Shown here piece after piece: positions 1 through 11,559 of a DNA stretch of 64,000 bases (its first letter is position 1; the number at the start of each line of letters is the position of its first letter). The notes below the pieces were generated by a model. The model was not told the origin of the DNA. It searched no databases and saw nothing but the letters and a program-made list of their open reading frames with translations. The position numbers and the translations under genes were made by a program. This stretch comes from Lytechinus pictus (lineage: Eukaryota; Echinodermata; Echinoidea; Temnopleuroida; Toxopneustidae), in NCBI RefSeq assembly GCF_037042905.1, contig NC_087249.1, positions 36,285,401-36,349,400 of the forward strand. Direction: 5' to 3'.

Positions 1-2795
1 TTCCTTGTAAGGTTAGAGTCAGGGCTAGTACAGACACCCGTCCTCCAGCGATCGCCGCTGTAGTGAGGGCGACTCCGATATTAGCACCATCACCGCTCAG
101 CGGTATGTCTCACTATCTCGTAGCTCTGCCGAGCTTATGAGCATAAATATCGGATCTGAATGTCACGGCGATTAATAGTTCTCCTATACTTAATAATCGC
201 TATGCCTTCACCACCCGGTGCATTATGGTTATTTTGTAACCTATTTGTCTCGTATTCGGGCGGCTCGTGCGAGCCCTGCCCGAGCTGCCATCATCGGTCG
301 TCCCCCCGGACCCCGCCGGCAGCACCGCACCGAACACCCGGAGGGAATCGGCTATTTATATGCCAGATACCCCTCCTGTTGACATTCACAACTTGTTCCC
401 CGAGTCTTTCCCGTTCGGGTAAGCATCATCTCGGTGGAAAGAAACAGCCATATATCTCTTTAGATTGTCGGCTGTGTGCGTGCGTTCAGGCTTGTTTCAA
501 GCCCCAGGGTTTTTCTGTCATTTCTATGCCTACTTCCTGGGCGCACCCACCGTGCCGGGTCGGCGAGTTCACACCAAACTGTCCGCCACCAGGCCATCGG
601 TCGAGCTCAAACAGTCTATCCGATAGACTGCCCTCTATGTGGGTCAAACTTGCGGGCGTCTCCGCCGCTTCCTCGTGTGGAGTGGGCTACGGTCGATGCA
701 TTTACCGTGCCCGTGTGTCGAGTTGTCTTCTTTTTAGAAGCTTTTTCACTCGGCACACTTGAGTCGCCTCGCAGGCTGCTTTCATCCTTCTTCCATACTA
801 TGTATGTGACCATGGTCACTGCGTGACCGAGGATGATGTAATCGTGGTGGATATACATTTATGTATAAAATGTATACGTGTATGTATGCATACTTATGCC
901 TGTCTAACCACGATCACCACGACCCGCTTTCTCTCGGGCCGACTGTGGATGAGTCCCTCCATGAAAGTGATTTACTTCACTGGAGTTCTTCTTTTTAGAA
1001 GCTTAGATTCTCATCCCCCGCTGCTTAGGGCGTCATTTTTGCCGCCCCCCCCCCCCCCCCCCGCAGCTTCTCGGAACTCCTTATCTTACCGATATCGGAC
1101 TGTTCCATGCTGTTGCAACCGGCGCCGGCGGTGCTTGCCCTTGGGATCACCAGAGAAACCAGGCCTTGTGGCTGTTTTCGTAAACAACGGGTTCTCATCG
1201 CAGACTGAGGGAAATATTGGTGATTATTTTCCTCAAGTCGCCTTTCTCCTCCGCTGGTTTCGTCAAGCGAGGACTTAGACACTCTTAGCCAGTTTCCGTC
1301 CCTAACCTTGATAGGACAGGGCCGTTGTTACCTCACTCGATTCCGTCGGGAACGTAACTGTTGAGGTATCATGTCTGGCGTTGTCTGTTGGTTCAGAACA
1401 TCTTGACCGACATCTCTTGATCATCGTTTACACGTAAGATCATGACAGAGACATTGTTCGCCAGCTCATCTCTGGCGTACGCTTGCTGCGACTAGGGATT
1501 ACTCCGCTCAGCGGACATCCATCGTAGTCTAGTCTTACGGGCCCTCTCGGCGATGGTGGCTTCAGTCAAACCACCGCCCACCTCTCCCGCCGCGGGCACT
1601 GCACCCTCGGGCGGGTGTTTTATTTAGTACGGGAGAAAAGGGATCCGCTGTCTATCACTCTTATTATGTCGTGATGCGTGCCGCGTTTTTCTCCGACACG
1701 CCCGTTTGAGCTGCTTTGACCAGACTGTTCTATCCTACATAGACAGCAGGTCCGTGGCAATTTATTATTAACAGGATGGCACTCAGTCGCTTTTCTCGAC
1801 ACATTGACTGCCTTACGAGTGGTTTACTTCAACCTTACTCTCTGTCATTCCATGTCCTTATCGGACCGCTGGAAACGTCCTGCCACAGCTCTCTATCAGA
1901 ATTCTGCAGATGTTCTGCCCTCACGCTTTTGAGACAGATATCGAATTCTGGGCGCCTTCTCCCACGCGGGGGCTTCTGAGATATCTCGCATTCCTTACGT
2001 TTGCATGGTTGCGGCTTGGCTTAATTTATTAAGCCGGTGACTTGACCGTGGCTTTTATTAGCCCCACTGTCGCCTTCTCAGATTGATTGATTGATCACTT
2101 ACTGAACCGTACAAGTTTCAGTCTTCCGATCACGATTCTTGTCGAAATTTTCAACAAAATCGGATCATTTTTTGATCATCGGCAATTATCATCCCTCCGG
2201 TTACGGATGATTAATACCTTCAATCCGAATCTTACAACCTCTTAAGTTCTTCTCAAACGTTGAGCTTGTATGGCTTAGTCCGTCATGGCACCTGTCGGTC
2301 GTTCTTGACGCTTGACTAACTCCCTCTTGGATCAGTATTCAGGGTATCTTTTGTCTGTCTATCAGTCGAGATCCCTCCTGTATCTGTTTATATATAACCA
2401 TTTACAGTACTAAGCTTTGCATACTTATGCATCGCTCCCGGACCGTTGCCGGGATTGGCTTAGATAGATTAGGTGTGACTTCTAACCCACGTCTTTGTTT
2501 GCCATTCTTCAGACAATTCCCAACTCTGTGAAGTTGGTTGTTTTGTCGCGCAAGCCGTTTGCGGCAGCTTCTCGAGACATCTTTCACGCTGGATTGTTGA
2601 AACGATCAAGTCAGTTTGTGATGATGTTCTCCTTCTGACACTAGGCCGAGGGCCCATGATACTATAGTATCTTTCTTCTTGGGCTCTTTCTATGGAATCG
2701 TCGTATACGACATCTTGAGGACCGCCTTTTTGGCGCTCTTCTGATTCCTTGTTCTTAACCCTAACTAGGCCGGGCTTTTTTGGCTGTTCTGTGGC
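1..2795. other. Unrecognised GC-richer segment, probably an old interspersed element
   Basis: This stretch is clearly more GC-rich than the AT-rich DNA that follows it. It contains only short open frames (longest about 200 codons, 160-762 +), none with a domain I recognise. A 16-base motif around TTCTTTTTAGAAGCTT occurs twice (about 729 and 984), and the short palindrome CCGCTCAGCGG-like occurs near 95 and 1505. The minus strand has several adjacent open stretches in different frames between 2819 and 1025, as a decayed coding region would. The segment resumes at 3510-3660 after an insertion. I cannot name a family; a decayed retroelement is the guess. No upstream SMU1 exon was found in it. 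Confidence 0.35.
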
Positions 2796-3509
2796 CGGGG
2801 GGGGGGGGGGTTGATTCAACCCCCCCCTGAGATCTCGGCCGCCGATCGTGCGAGCGCCGCAAAAATTTGCATGCTGGTAGTGTGCGATGTAATCTACAAG
2901 GCTGTATGGTAAAATTTTCCAAAATATTGAGATTTTATTTTATATGAATTAATTATGCTAATTTATGCATAAATCATACTTTTTGCTCTAATTCACTAAA
3001 TAAAGCTCCTAGAATGCTAATTTTTAGTAAAAATATTCTTTGTAGCATTCTTAACAATCGCAATTGAAAAAACTTCAGTTTAGAAATCAATTTCTTATGT
3101 ATTTTATTGTTTTATGAATTTCTTTGTTTTTCAACCTTTTGTTTTTCTTTGTTTTTTTCACCAGATTTATTGCACAACCTTTTTGAAGCATAATTAAGCT
3201 AAAATCAATTGATTTCAGCTGTTTAAAGCAAAAATAATCATATCTTTATGAATAAGATGAGAAAACTCAATTTGCATTGACTTTGTACACAAAATCATGT
3301 TTTGGAACAATTTTTGGTCTGACATGCACTTACAGAATGTTGCGTAATTTCGGAACCGCGTACCCAGGCGTCGCAAATTTGGTCTCAAAAGATGCGCAAG
3401 ACTTGAAAGTATAAACTCTGTGAGTGGCGCGGTAAAAAAAATTCGCGCGGCGAAATGATCGCAGAAAATGTTGAGGGGGGGGGGTTGATTCAACCCCCCC
3501 CCCCCCCCG
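2796..3509. mobile_element. 0.7-kb AT-rich insertion with poly-G/TTGATTCAAC/poly-C ends
   Basis: Both ends carry the same near-palindrome: a G run, TTGATTCAAC, then a C run (2796-2828 and 3475-3509). Between them lies AT-rich DNA unlike the GC-richer sequence on both sides. The flanks read as one interrupted segment: GGGTTAAGAAC-type sequence precedes it on the minus strand and GGGTTAAGGACC follows it. Just inside the ends are weakly inverted GC-rich stretches (about 2840-2870 and 3425-3465). Best read as a small non-autonomous element; because each end motif is itself palindromic it is unclear whether it is a terminal repeat or part of a target duplication. Confidence 0.45.
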
Positions 3510-3663
3510 GTCAGTTTAGGGTTAAGGACCTTTCTTCACATGAGGCCTTATTTGCCTCCTCTGTCCTTAAGGCAGCGGCCTTTCGTGTCTTCATCTCCCT
3601 ATTTTTGTACGCACTTTCTTAGTCTAGACATGCCTCCCTTCACGTTGAATCCGTGTTGGTCTA

Positions 3664-4012
3664 GCAAATCAAATGAGTATATCCCAGTTATTGATAGTAA
3701 ATTATGAAAATACTTACGTTTATTTTCTTATTTACGAGATAACTGGATATACTCATTTGAACCCTCCCACCTACCCCTCGCCTTGCGTGGCAACATGTCT
3801 TGCGTGCAGGCTCATGAGAGGAAATGGACGCCAAATTGCGCGATGATCTTGGGATAGTGCATTCATAGGGAGATGTAGCGCGCGCGCAGGAAAATTGTGT
3901 ACTGTATATTCGGCGTGCTGGTTCATCGTAATGAACAAGCAAATCAAATGAGTATATCCAGTTATCTCGTAAATAAGAAAATAAACGTAAGTATTTTCAT
4001 AGTTTACTGTGA
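3664..4012. repeat. Fold-back repeat with splice-like TTACGTTTATTTTC arms
   Basis: About 75 bases at 3690-3762 recur inverted at 3943-4012 with few changes, both carrying CAAATGAGTATATCC and AAATAAACGTAAGTATTTTCAT. The left arm also has a copy of CAAATGAGTATATCC at its outer end (3669), so it forms a hairpin by itself. A GC-richer spacer of about 180 bases lies between the arms. No coding content is supported. Confidence 0.6.
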
Positions 4013-4340
4013 AATGTGTTGTTTTATACGCCAAATACTTTATGTGGGGAAAAATTCCAAACCACTCTACCATTTCTTCGCACTCAAGGTCATGCTCATC
4101 ATACTTTGCCGCACATAGACACCGACGGTGCGGATTGGCATATCGGCATGCTCATGAATAATTCATATACACTGTATTTACGCCAGAATCCAAAATGCCT
4201 TACGACTAACATCGCTCGCTCTCACGCTCACTCGGGTATCATCAGTTCTCGTTGTTTGCCATTAGTCTCGTCTCAGCCACCACTAGACGCGAGGCCTTAT
4301 CAAAAGGCTAAGCAGAGCAAGACTAAAGGGGCAGCTATAA
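4013..4340. other. No recognisable gene
   Basis: Mixed-composition sequence with one open frame of 114 codons on the plus strand (4016-4360) that has no recognisable domain. It lies between two repeats and is probably repeat-derived. Confidence 0.3.
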
Positions 4341-4344
4341 CATT

Positions 4345-4775
4345 GAAATCTTTAACCTAAGGTTAGGTTTTTTAAATGTCATCGTAACTTTGAGTGTTTT
4401 TGGAGCTAGTTCATAAAACTTGGACATAAGAGTAATCAAGTATCACTAAACATCCCTTGCAAGTTTCAGGTCACATGACCAAGGTCAAAGGTCATTAAAG
4501 GTAAATAAACTTTGGCCATGTTGTGGGTCATTGTTGAATTGCCATCATAACTTTGAAAGTGTATGGATATAGTTAATGAAATGTGGAAATCATTGTTCAT
4601 CTTGCACAAGTCTTAGGTCATCAAGGTCAAAGGCATTTAGTGTCAATGAATGTAGTATTCTATTATTATATGAATGGTGTTGCCTTGTGAATAATTATTT
4701 TATAGTCCTTTGCCAAAGTCAGCATTGCTGCTTTATTGAATCGCGTAATGCAGGCGAGACTGCTTGAGGCGATCC
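4345..4775 (+). repeat. Dispersed AGGTCAAAGGTCA-type repeat
   Basis: Contains diverged units reading TCACATGACCAAGGTCAAAGGTCAT, spaced with 'cttggacataagagtaatca'-like and 'aactttgaaagtgtatgga'-like text, and ends near 'gcaggcgagactgc'. The same phrases recur at 11690-12245. This sort of repeat is widespread in marine invertebrate genomes. The AGGTCAAAGGTCA words look like nuclear-receptor half sites, but here they are part of the repeat consensus. Confidence 0.55.
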
Positions 4776-5273
4776 ACTTGTTATCATTTTCAAATGTTGG
4801 CAGGCCTGCAGCTGTCTCATTTGACTTTGTTTTTCACAATTTTCTTTTTTGTTGTTCGTTTACAAACTAGTGGAATGATGTTTCCTTTAAATTGTGAAGC
4901 ATAAAAATCATTCACTTGGACTAAAAAATATTTTGATTTTTTTTCCCTTGGAATCTCAGATTCGGTCAATGTTTAGAAGTATAATGTAATTCAGTAATTT
5001 CTTTTTCTCTTAGATTTCTATAACAGTGCCCAATAGCTTGCCATTGTATATTTGAGACCACTCTGTGATGCACAAAGGGCCCTGATTACAAATTGGCTTA
5101 CTGATGCATAATATTGTTTTTCTTGTAGTTGTACCAGTCTACACCAGCAGCACTAATAGCGATTGGGATCAGATATTATTTGTAATGGACATACAGTGTA
5201 ATCTATTTATTGTACATGATAGCCCAAATACTTGTAATAATAATACGTAATTAACTGTATATTTTGTGCACAG
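4776..5273. other. Intron sequence upstream of the first visible SMU1 exon
   Basis: AT-rich DNA without a recognisable exon. It ends in the acceptor TTTTGTGCACAG at 5273. The branch/polypyrimidine region is weak but the junction is fixed by protein homology in the following exon. Confidence 0.5.
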
Positions 5274-5400
5274 GATACATGGGTTGAAATCAGGCAAAAC
5301 ATTGAAGGAATTCCGTGGTCACACATCATTTGTCAATGAAGCCATCTTTGCTCCTGATGGTCATCTTGCTATCAGTGCTTCTTCAGATGGTACCATTAAG
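5274..5400 (+). CDS. SMU1: SMU1 exon (WD40 repeat region), first of four visible
   Basis: Encodes [16 protein letters not shown] and on through [22 protein letters not shown]: 42 codons preceded by one base that completes an Arg codon from the missing upstream exon. This matches the middle WD40 repeats of SMU1, a nuclear spliceosome-associated WD40 protein that acts with RED/IK in activation of the B complex. An acceptor CACAG precedes it and a donor AAG|GTAAAT follows. By length of the remaining protein it should correspond to about residues 332-374 of the roughly 513-residue animal protein. The LisH/CTLH N-terminus and first WD repeats must lie off the left edge or were not recognised. Confidence 0.93.
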
Positions 5401-6580
5401 GTAAATATCACCTAAGCTCTCAAAAAATACTTTGTTTTCATAACTAGTTTGGTGGGATTATGGTGTACAACCACAGTATTTTTGTAATATGTCGGGTAAT
5501 TTTTATATTTGGAACAAAATCAAATTTGTTTTAATCAATTTTCTCCTGCTTCAACGCTATATATTGCCGGACAATGACACTTGTTATAATTTAAATGAAT
5601 CAATGCATCTGGTTTGTCATCAACTCGGTTTCATAAACTAAAGTTTCTACTCAGATACTGCAAGAATCTGCAATATAAAAGCATGACCAAGGGTTGCCAT
5701 TGACTCTCTTGATAAGAAAATCAGAGATCCACCATCTATTGCCAAGCACCCAAAGTCATTGATGTCAAAGAACACAGATCTCTAAACTTTCTAAAGAAAA
5801 AACACAAATTGATAGAGGAGTTTGAAAGCCATGTACCCCTTGACCAACAATGAAAAAGTTGAGTCAGACCAACAAAGATGAATTCCATGCCATCATCTAC
5901 ATGTCTACAAAAAACAAAACTAAGAACTATCAGAAAAGATGGTTTTGTACTTTATAAACCAAACCCTTGGAAAAGTAGATATTGTACACTTCACCACTGA
6001 AGGATTCAACCTCTGTGATCCAAGACAACGGTGATGCAAGCAAGGTGTAAAATTGAAGCTGATGAGCTACATGTACTTCATATTGTAGTATAATATTCAC
6101 AAGAATATACCATGTATTCCTGATATAGCTGACCTTTGATTACTTATTTTGGAAGCACATTGTTTTTCAATTCTTGCTATATGGCGGAGGCATAAATTTT
6201 GATTGTGTCCAGTCAAGAGCCCATCTAGTTTTACATCCCAGAGTCTGTTTTTACCTGTGAATATTTTCAATATTTGGGGGAAAGTACTGAATGCAGTCCT
6301 TTTTGTGTGTATTCATGGAATAAGCAACTGAACTATCGTTTGTCAGCTTAGGCCCTACTTGTGCCCAGCTATTTGGGAAGTGGAATCTCGACAGTCGTGT
6401 TGACGCCACACTGGGGACCTTGCATTGTCGTGCTAGAACAATAAAAAATTAATAAACACATCAATGTTCGACTGAAGCCATTGGAGAATGATTTACAAAA
6501 TAATAGATATGACTCACGCTTAGTTTCATTTGTTCATTTAGTACATGCATCAGTAAATCAATCTTTATATTGTATTTCAG
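5401..6580 (+). other. SMU1: SMU1 intron
   Basis: Begins GTAAAT and ends TGTATTTCAG. It joins two exons in phase 0. AT-rich; no repeat family was recognised with confidence and no other gene was seen. Confidence 0.8.
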
Positions 6581-6748
6581 GTTTGGAACATCAAGACTAC
6601 AGAGTGTATCAATACCTTCAAGTCACTTGGAGGTTCATCAGTTACTGATATCACAGTTAATTCAGTCCTGCCATATCCCAAGAATGCTGAACAATTTGTT
6701 GTTTGTAACCGTAGCAACACTGTTGCAATCATGAACATGCAAGGACAG
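6581..6748 (+). CDS. SMU1: SMU1 exon, second of four visible
   Basis: 56 codons beginning [18 protein letters not shown] and ending [12 protein letters not shown], directly continuing the preceding exon in phase 0. The 'VWN' closes one WD40 blade. The following '[18 protein letters not shown]' blade is characteristic of SMU1 rather than of WD40 proteins in general. Acceptor TATTTCAG and donor CAG|GTAAGT are consensus. A minus-strand frame over the same bases is a shadow. Confidence 0.94.
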
Positions 6749-9043
6749 GTAAGTATATTTGGTTGAGACATACCTCTTAAGGTGCTAGCTTGTCAAGAAG
6801 ACTTATTTCATTACATGCATTATCATACTTAATGAATTATGATCCATACATGACTGATCACAATCAGCAACTACATGTAGGTGAAAAACAATGGCTTTAC
6901 TTTTCTCTTTCATATTAATAATTCATTAGATTTTAAGAAAGCCAGGTTATGAGTTTTTGTTTTACTTCCAGCATAGTTCATTCATTTTACAGTGTTTTTA
7001 ATGTGCAGTGTACATGTACAAATAATTTCTTGGTACACTGTATGTGGGTATTTTCACAGCGATGTCATAAAAATTGTTGATAAAATGCTCAAATCCCATA
7101 GGAAACATGTACTGCAAACAACAGCTGTGTATACTTAATGTATGCAAATGTGCGGTCAGCCAAACCGTTGTATCTGCACTGCATTGACTGTGCAAGTGAA
7201 AGAACGATACGTTTTGCTTGATCGCACATTGAAATCGCGGTCAGTATTGTTGTATCCCTTATGGCGTTTTTGTATAGGGAAAATTTAAACCACTGAAAGT
7301 GAAATTATAAGTTTGTAGCTCTTGCGATATTTTCTCTGATTCTCGGTTTTGTGTACAAAAATAACAATGTCAAGCAATCGTCTTGGTCTTTCCAACCATG
7401 TATTTTTGTAGCACTGAAAATGTTGTAAGGCTGGGTAACAAAGTATGTCCTAGTAAACTTTGAAGTCAATGATACGACGGTTTGGATGACCGCCAAAGAT
7501 GTGGACCTGTGTCCCTCCTGCCTATTGCTATATATCCTTGCCTAACAATATGTCTCTGTGCTTGCCAATGGCCGGTTGTCAGGGGAGCTATCTATACCTT
7601 TGTCTGCGCATGTGATTCGCGGCTGGTGAGAGGGAGTGGTTGCAAATTTATAAACTCTACAATTTTCTTGATTGGTCAGCTGAGTTTGGAAACTAAACAA
7701 AACAGGCAGATACATTTATTCATTTAACTGAGTGATATTAAGTAGAATCAAGAAAGACTATATGAATATTTAATGGTATACGGATAGCAAATAGGCATGA
7801 GTGTTATGGTGTAAGATGCTCTACTCAATGAGGCATAGCCCAGTTGAATAGAGTCTCTTTCTTCCATTGGATGCCAAATGTTGTAAATGTACCATTGTTC
7901 AGATAAGAATATTTGCTATTTGTGACCAGCCACCCCAATACTAAAATAAATTTGGAAATTTTTATTGAGTTTGAAAAAGCATATCCTAAGCTTTAATGTG
8001 GTATATATCTTGTCAAAATTACCCACAATAACCCACATGAGTACTTGATAAAATACAGATGAAGCTAAGCAAGAGTTTTAAGAAATAAGGAGAAAACAAT
8101 ATTTAAATTTCAGGGTTCACTCAACTCAAGCATGAGATATGCACATTGTACAATCTCAAAGAAATTTCCAAGCACTCTGCAAAAACTTGTGTGAAAGAAA
8201 CATTTGTATCTTTTTTTTTAATTCAACTTTCCACTTGAAAATTGACAGTAGTAAAAAGCTAATTTTGTATAGTTTTTGCTTTTTGAAGACCAAATTACTA
8301 TTTTGGCTATTAATAGAGAACCTTTCCTAGTGACTTATTGTTTTGAGATTGCCGGTAAAATTTGTGTTGTACAATGCCTCAGAAGTTAGCAAAAGCCCAC
8401 ATTGTAAAAACTGGTTACCGGAAAGGAGCATTTTTGGCATGACTTTACGCAATAAACAAAAGTATATATACAGATACAGGACCTTCCGTTTTAAACATAG
8501 TGCAATACCGCATTTTATCAATCTCCTAAATAACTGCTGAGCTGCGTGTTTTCACTAATGTAACATTAGTTTTATCTTAACATTATTGTTTTATGCTACA
8601 TGTATTTTGAAACTATTATACCTCTGTAAATGCATACATTTCAACTTTTAGCTGCAGTATGTGTATCATTGTTTTACTTGAAATAAATAAACCAGTAAAT
8701 GAAAATTGATGAAATAATGAAATATGAACAATAATCCATATTTTCCTTCTTAACTTTGGTATTTGAATATGAGAAAAGAATTATTGAAAGTAAGAAGCAA
8801 AATCCCACAAGACCAGGTCATATGTACAGCAGTAGGGTAGTACTGTATTTATTACTAGGCGCAGTGAATTGAATCATATTTGTGATGTCATAAAGCTTTA
8901 CATATTAAACAGCATGTGTACAATGGTATTAATATTGTACATTCAAGCTTCCCATTTACTTGTGTAATACAAGCTACATGTAAGTGGGCATTGTCCAATA
9001 TAAGAAGTTAATGAGTGTCATCCATTTTGTTTTTCTTCATTAG
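6749..9043 (+). other. SMU1: SMU1 intron (2.3 kb)
   Basis: Runs from GTAAGT to CTTCATTAG. Contains scattered short open frames on both strands without domain content, and a somewhat GC-richer patch around 7480-7640. No nested gene or classified transposon was recognised. Confidence 0.75.
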
Positions 9044-9196
9044 ATTGTTAGGAGTTTTAGTTCTGGTAAGCGTGAGGGTGGAGATTTTACATGCAGCTGT
9101 CTTTCACCAAGAGGAGAATGGATCTACTGCATAGGGGAGGATCTGGTTCTGTACTGCTTCTCAACATCAACAGGAAAACTAGAAAGGACACTGACT
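9044..9196 (+). CDS. SMU1: SMU1 exon, third of four visible
   Basis: 51 codons, [20 protein letters not shown] through [12 protein letters not shown], in phase 0 with its neighbours. The motif '[10 protein letters not shown]...[19 protein letters not shown]' is diagnostic of SMU1. Acceptor CATTAG, donor ACT|GTAAGA. About 40 bases after the donor a second copy-like stretch (GGAGAGGAATGGATATACTACCTAGGTGAAGATCTG, split here as a description of 9250-9285) resembles the exon's '[11 protein letters not shown]' coding and looks like a decayed partial duplication of the exon inside the intron. Confidence 0.94.
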
Positions 9197-9521
9197 GTAA
9201 GATATAGCTATTGTACATTGGGGGAAAAGGAGAGAGTGAGGGACGGGAGAGGAATGGATATACTACCTAGGTGAAGATCTGATTTTATTGGGGCTAATTA
9301 TGTATTTATGTGATTATATCTTTGACCCTATTCAACTGTTTCCTATTAAATTTGGGCTGTGGATGTTTTTCATCATGCTCCTCCAAGATATGATATAAGA
9401 AACGACTAAATGCAAAATCTGTTTTTAAAGACATTACACATCAGTATCATTAAAACTGTTGAACTCTTCATTAATACAAAATGTGCAATGTTGATCATAG
9501 TAGTTTCTTTCCTTCTCACAG

Positions 9522-9620
9522 GTTCATGAAAAGGATGTGATAGGTATTGTGCCCCACCCTCATAGCAATCTTCTAGCCACATACAGTGAAGATGGACTCC
9601 TCAAACTATGGAAATCATGA
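9522..9620 (+). CDS. SMU1: SMU1 last coding exon with stop
   Basis: Encodes [18 protein letters not shown] and ends [11 protein letters not shown] followed by TGA at 9618-9620. This is the conserved SMU1 C-terminus, the last WD40 blade. Acceptor CTTCTCACAG. The four visible exons join without a frame break to give 181 residues, so this end of the gene is intact. The mRNA continues into a 3' UTR of about 450 bases. Confidence 0.94.
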   Translation, partial: VHEKDVIGIVPHPHSNLLATYSEDGLLKLWKS

Positions 9621-10090
9621 ATGGAAAAAACCTGCAGACATTTTACAACAGTTTTCAGGGGATCAGGTTGAGCGACATTAGCATTTTGTGAACTTGGAGT
9701 TTGACCACCATGCTTAATATTATGCCATGATATCCTCTACACTTAAAAGAATTGTTTTAAAAATTGTAACTGTTACTTGAATATATTATACATGTAATTT
9801 AGTGGTTTGCCAAGTTATCCCTGTTTTTTATTCACTGATCAATATCCCTTCCCCCCCCCCCAAAAAAAAAAAAAAAAAGAAGAAGAAGAAAATAATCGAA
9901 ACTTAAGTACAAATTGATGAATTGGCCCAGAAGAGTATGGCAATGGACCACTGGTAGTGAATGAATAATATAATTTAAGTAGCATTATAATTCAAATGGT
10001 TTGACTGGTATTTCCTGTTTGCCTCTGACATTCAAAATTTACATGACTATGATAGTCTAATATTGAAATAAATGTTTATTACTGTTTGGT
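9621..10090 (+). other. SMU1: SMU1 3' UTR with polyadenylation signal
   Basis: Non-coding, AT-rich, with a C/A-rich simple tract at 9851-9890. An AATAAA hexamer at 10067-10072 followed by TGTTTATT is the best polyadenylation signal. Mature end inferred to lie 10-30 bases later. Confidence 0.6.
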
Positions 10091-10545
10091 CCAAAGTAAT
10101 CTGGATCATTTAATGTAGTCTATATTACCAGTTTGTCCAATATCCATGTGGTCTATTGACCATGTCGTCCACTCACCGTTTGGTCTAATGTGAATTAAAC
10201 CTCGGTCACCTACCACGGTCGTACGGCGTGTCGAAAATAGCATTTTTATTCAATTTTATTCAAACCCCCTATATGTAGCTGGTACAAAAAATGTTGAAAC
10301 GGCTGGTTTCGACTTGCAGCACTGCCGGCGTAGGGGAAATGTGACTGAGTTAAAACCATTTAGGCCAATAACAATTTGAATTGATAAAGTCTTTGTCCAA
10401 TGACCATTTGGTCCATCAGTCCATTTGTCAAATAGAGTAATGGCTATTGTTCTATAATTTTATTCAAACCATGTCATCTAATATCCAAATGGTCCAATTC
10501 CCAAATGGTCGATTTTCCTTTGGTCCAATTATCAGATAACAATCT
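10091..10545. repeat. Degenerate TTTGGTCC / CAAATGGTCC repeat
   Basis: The words TTTGGTC, GTCCAAT, CATTTGGTCC and CAAATGGTCC recur at irregular spacing from 10085 to 10535 on both strands, broken by a GC-richer stretch at 10200-10340. Looks like a decayed minisatellite-type repeat. No coding content. Confidence 0.5.
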
Positions 10546-10549
10546 ATTC

Positions 10550-10632
10550 TATCAATCTATCCAATGCCCCTTTGAATGTCTTTGACAGACATATGGCGCT
10601 ATACAAATGCTGTGCATCATCATCATCATTCT
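10550..10632 (+). mobile_element. LINE 3' end fragment with (ATC)n tail
   Basis: The phrase TATGGCGCTATACAAATG is followed by a trinucleotide tail (CATCATCATCATCATT). A similar pairing, GGCGCATTACAAATG then (ATT)n, ends the LINE at 36270-36341, which supports a related LINE 3' tail, here without its coding part. Confidence 0.5.
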
Positions 10633-10840
10633 AGTGATCATTCAGTCTTACATCCAATCAATGAATGGATCATCAAGCACTGCTTCATTCACAATTCCAA
10701 TAACCAGATTCATTCACCCTCACTTTACTTAATTACATAATTAAGAATCAAGGACAGCTTTAATTTTATTGTGTTTAGTTAGTAATAGGTATTGTCCATC
10801 ACCTAGAATGAAATGAGTTTTGATCAAATAGGTGTGTCAA

Positions 10841-11548
10841 TGGGTCAGATGCATAAATAGTAGCAATTGCTGTTGCTAGTCTTTTGCTAGGCTTTTACTT
10901 GGCTTTTGCTTGATTCCGTAAGCATAAAATTGAGCGAGCAAATGTTTTTTATAGTAAGTTAAAGCAATTGCTGACTGCTAGCATTTCCTTGACGGTTAAG
11001 CTATTGTTAAAAAGTGTATGCATCAAGCGAGCATTTCGCTTGTGCGTTTAAGCACTTGCTTGGGTTTTTTCAAGCTCTGTCAGAGCAGCTTGAGCGTTTG
11101 TTTGATCAGGGTATTCATGTTTTTTTCATCATATTTATGCACTTGAGAGAGAACCCCAAGGTGTACCATAACCTATATGTCCTTGTTTTCTTCCTAATAA
11201 GTGCAAACCAAATGCCACATATATAAATTTATCAAAAAGAAACGAGTTGGTTTGACACCACTTCTGAGGAAAAGATGTTACAGGAAAGAATCGGTAATTT
11301 GCACTGCCACATTTTTGTGTTCGAGTCCCGCCTTTTCTGTGAGTCGCGTTCGCACCAGCGTGACGTCGCTATTGTTCAAACATTTAGCAATTGTTTTCGG
11401 AAGGCAAGAAAAGGGTTCAAGCACTAGCAAAGTGTTATGCATATGAAATAAAGCAATTGCTGAAGCATGATCTTTTGCTTGGCTAGCTATTGCTTGTGCT
11501 TGAAGCAATTGCTTGCCAGCAGTTGCTACTTTTTATGCATCTGACCCA
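10841..11548. mobile_element. 708-bp TIR element (AGCAATTGCT-rich MITE)
   Basis: The left end TGGGTCAGATGCATAAATAG is matched, inverted, by the right end, which reads as TGGGTCAGATGCATAAAAAG on the other strand; the inverted match continues through AGTAGCAATTGCTG-like sequence for about 50 bases. Inside are many copies of GCAATTGC, GCTTGC and CTTTTGCTTGG. No transposase is visible, so it is non-autonomous. A target-site duplication was not evident. Confidence 0.8.
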
Positions 11549-11559
11549 TAGTGATCACT

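Noticed and set aside
160-1278. Three overlapping plus-strand frames of 116-200 codons as genes
   Set aside because: No recognisable domain, low-complexity and cysteine/proline-rich translation from GC-rich repeat DNA, no splice or promoter context.
3505-3530. Telomere-like TTTAGGGTTAAGG
   Set aside because: Single imperfect occurrence, no tandem repeats.
4440-4640. Nuclear-receptor DR1 response elements (AGGTCAAAGGTCA)
   Set aside because: The words belong to a dispersed repeat consensus present again at 11690-12245; no evidence of regulation.
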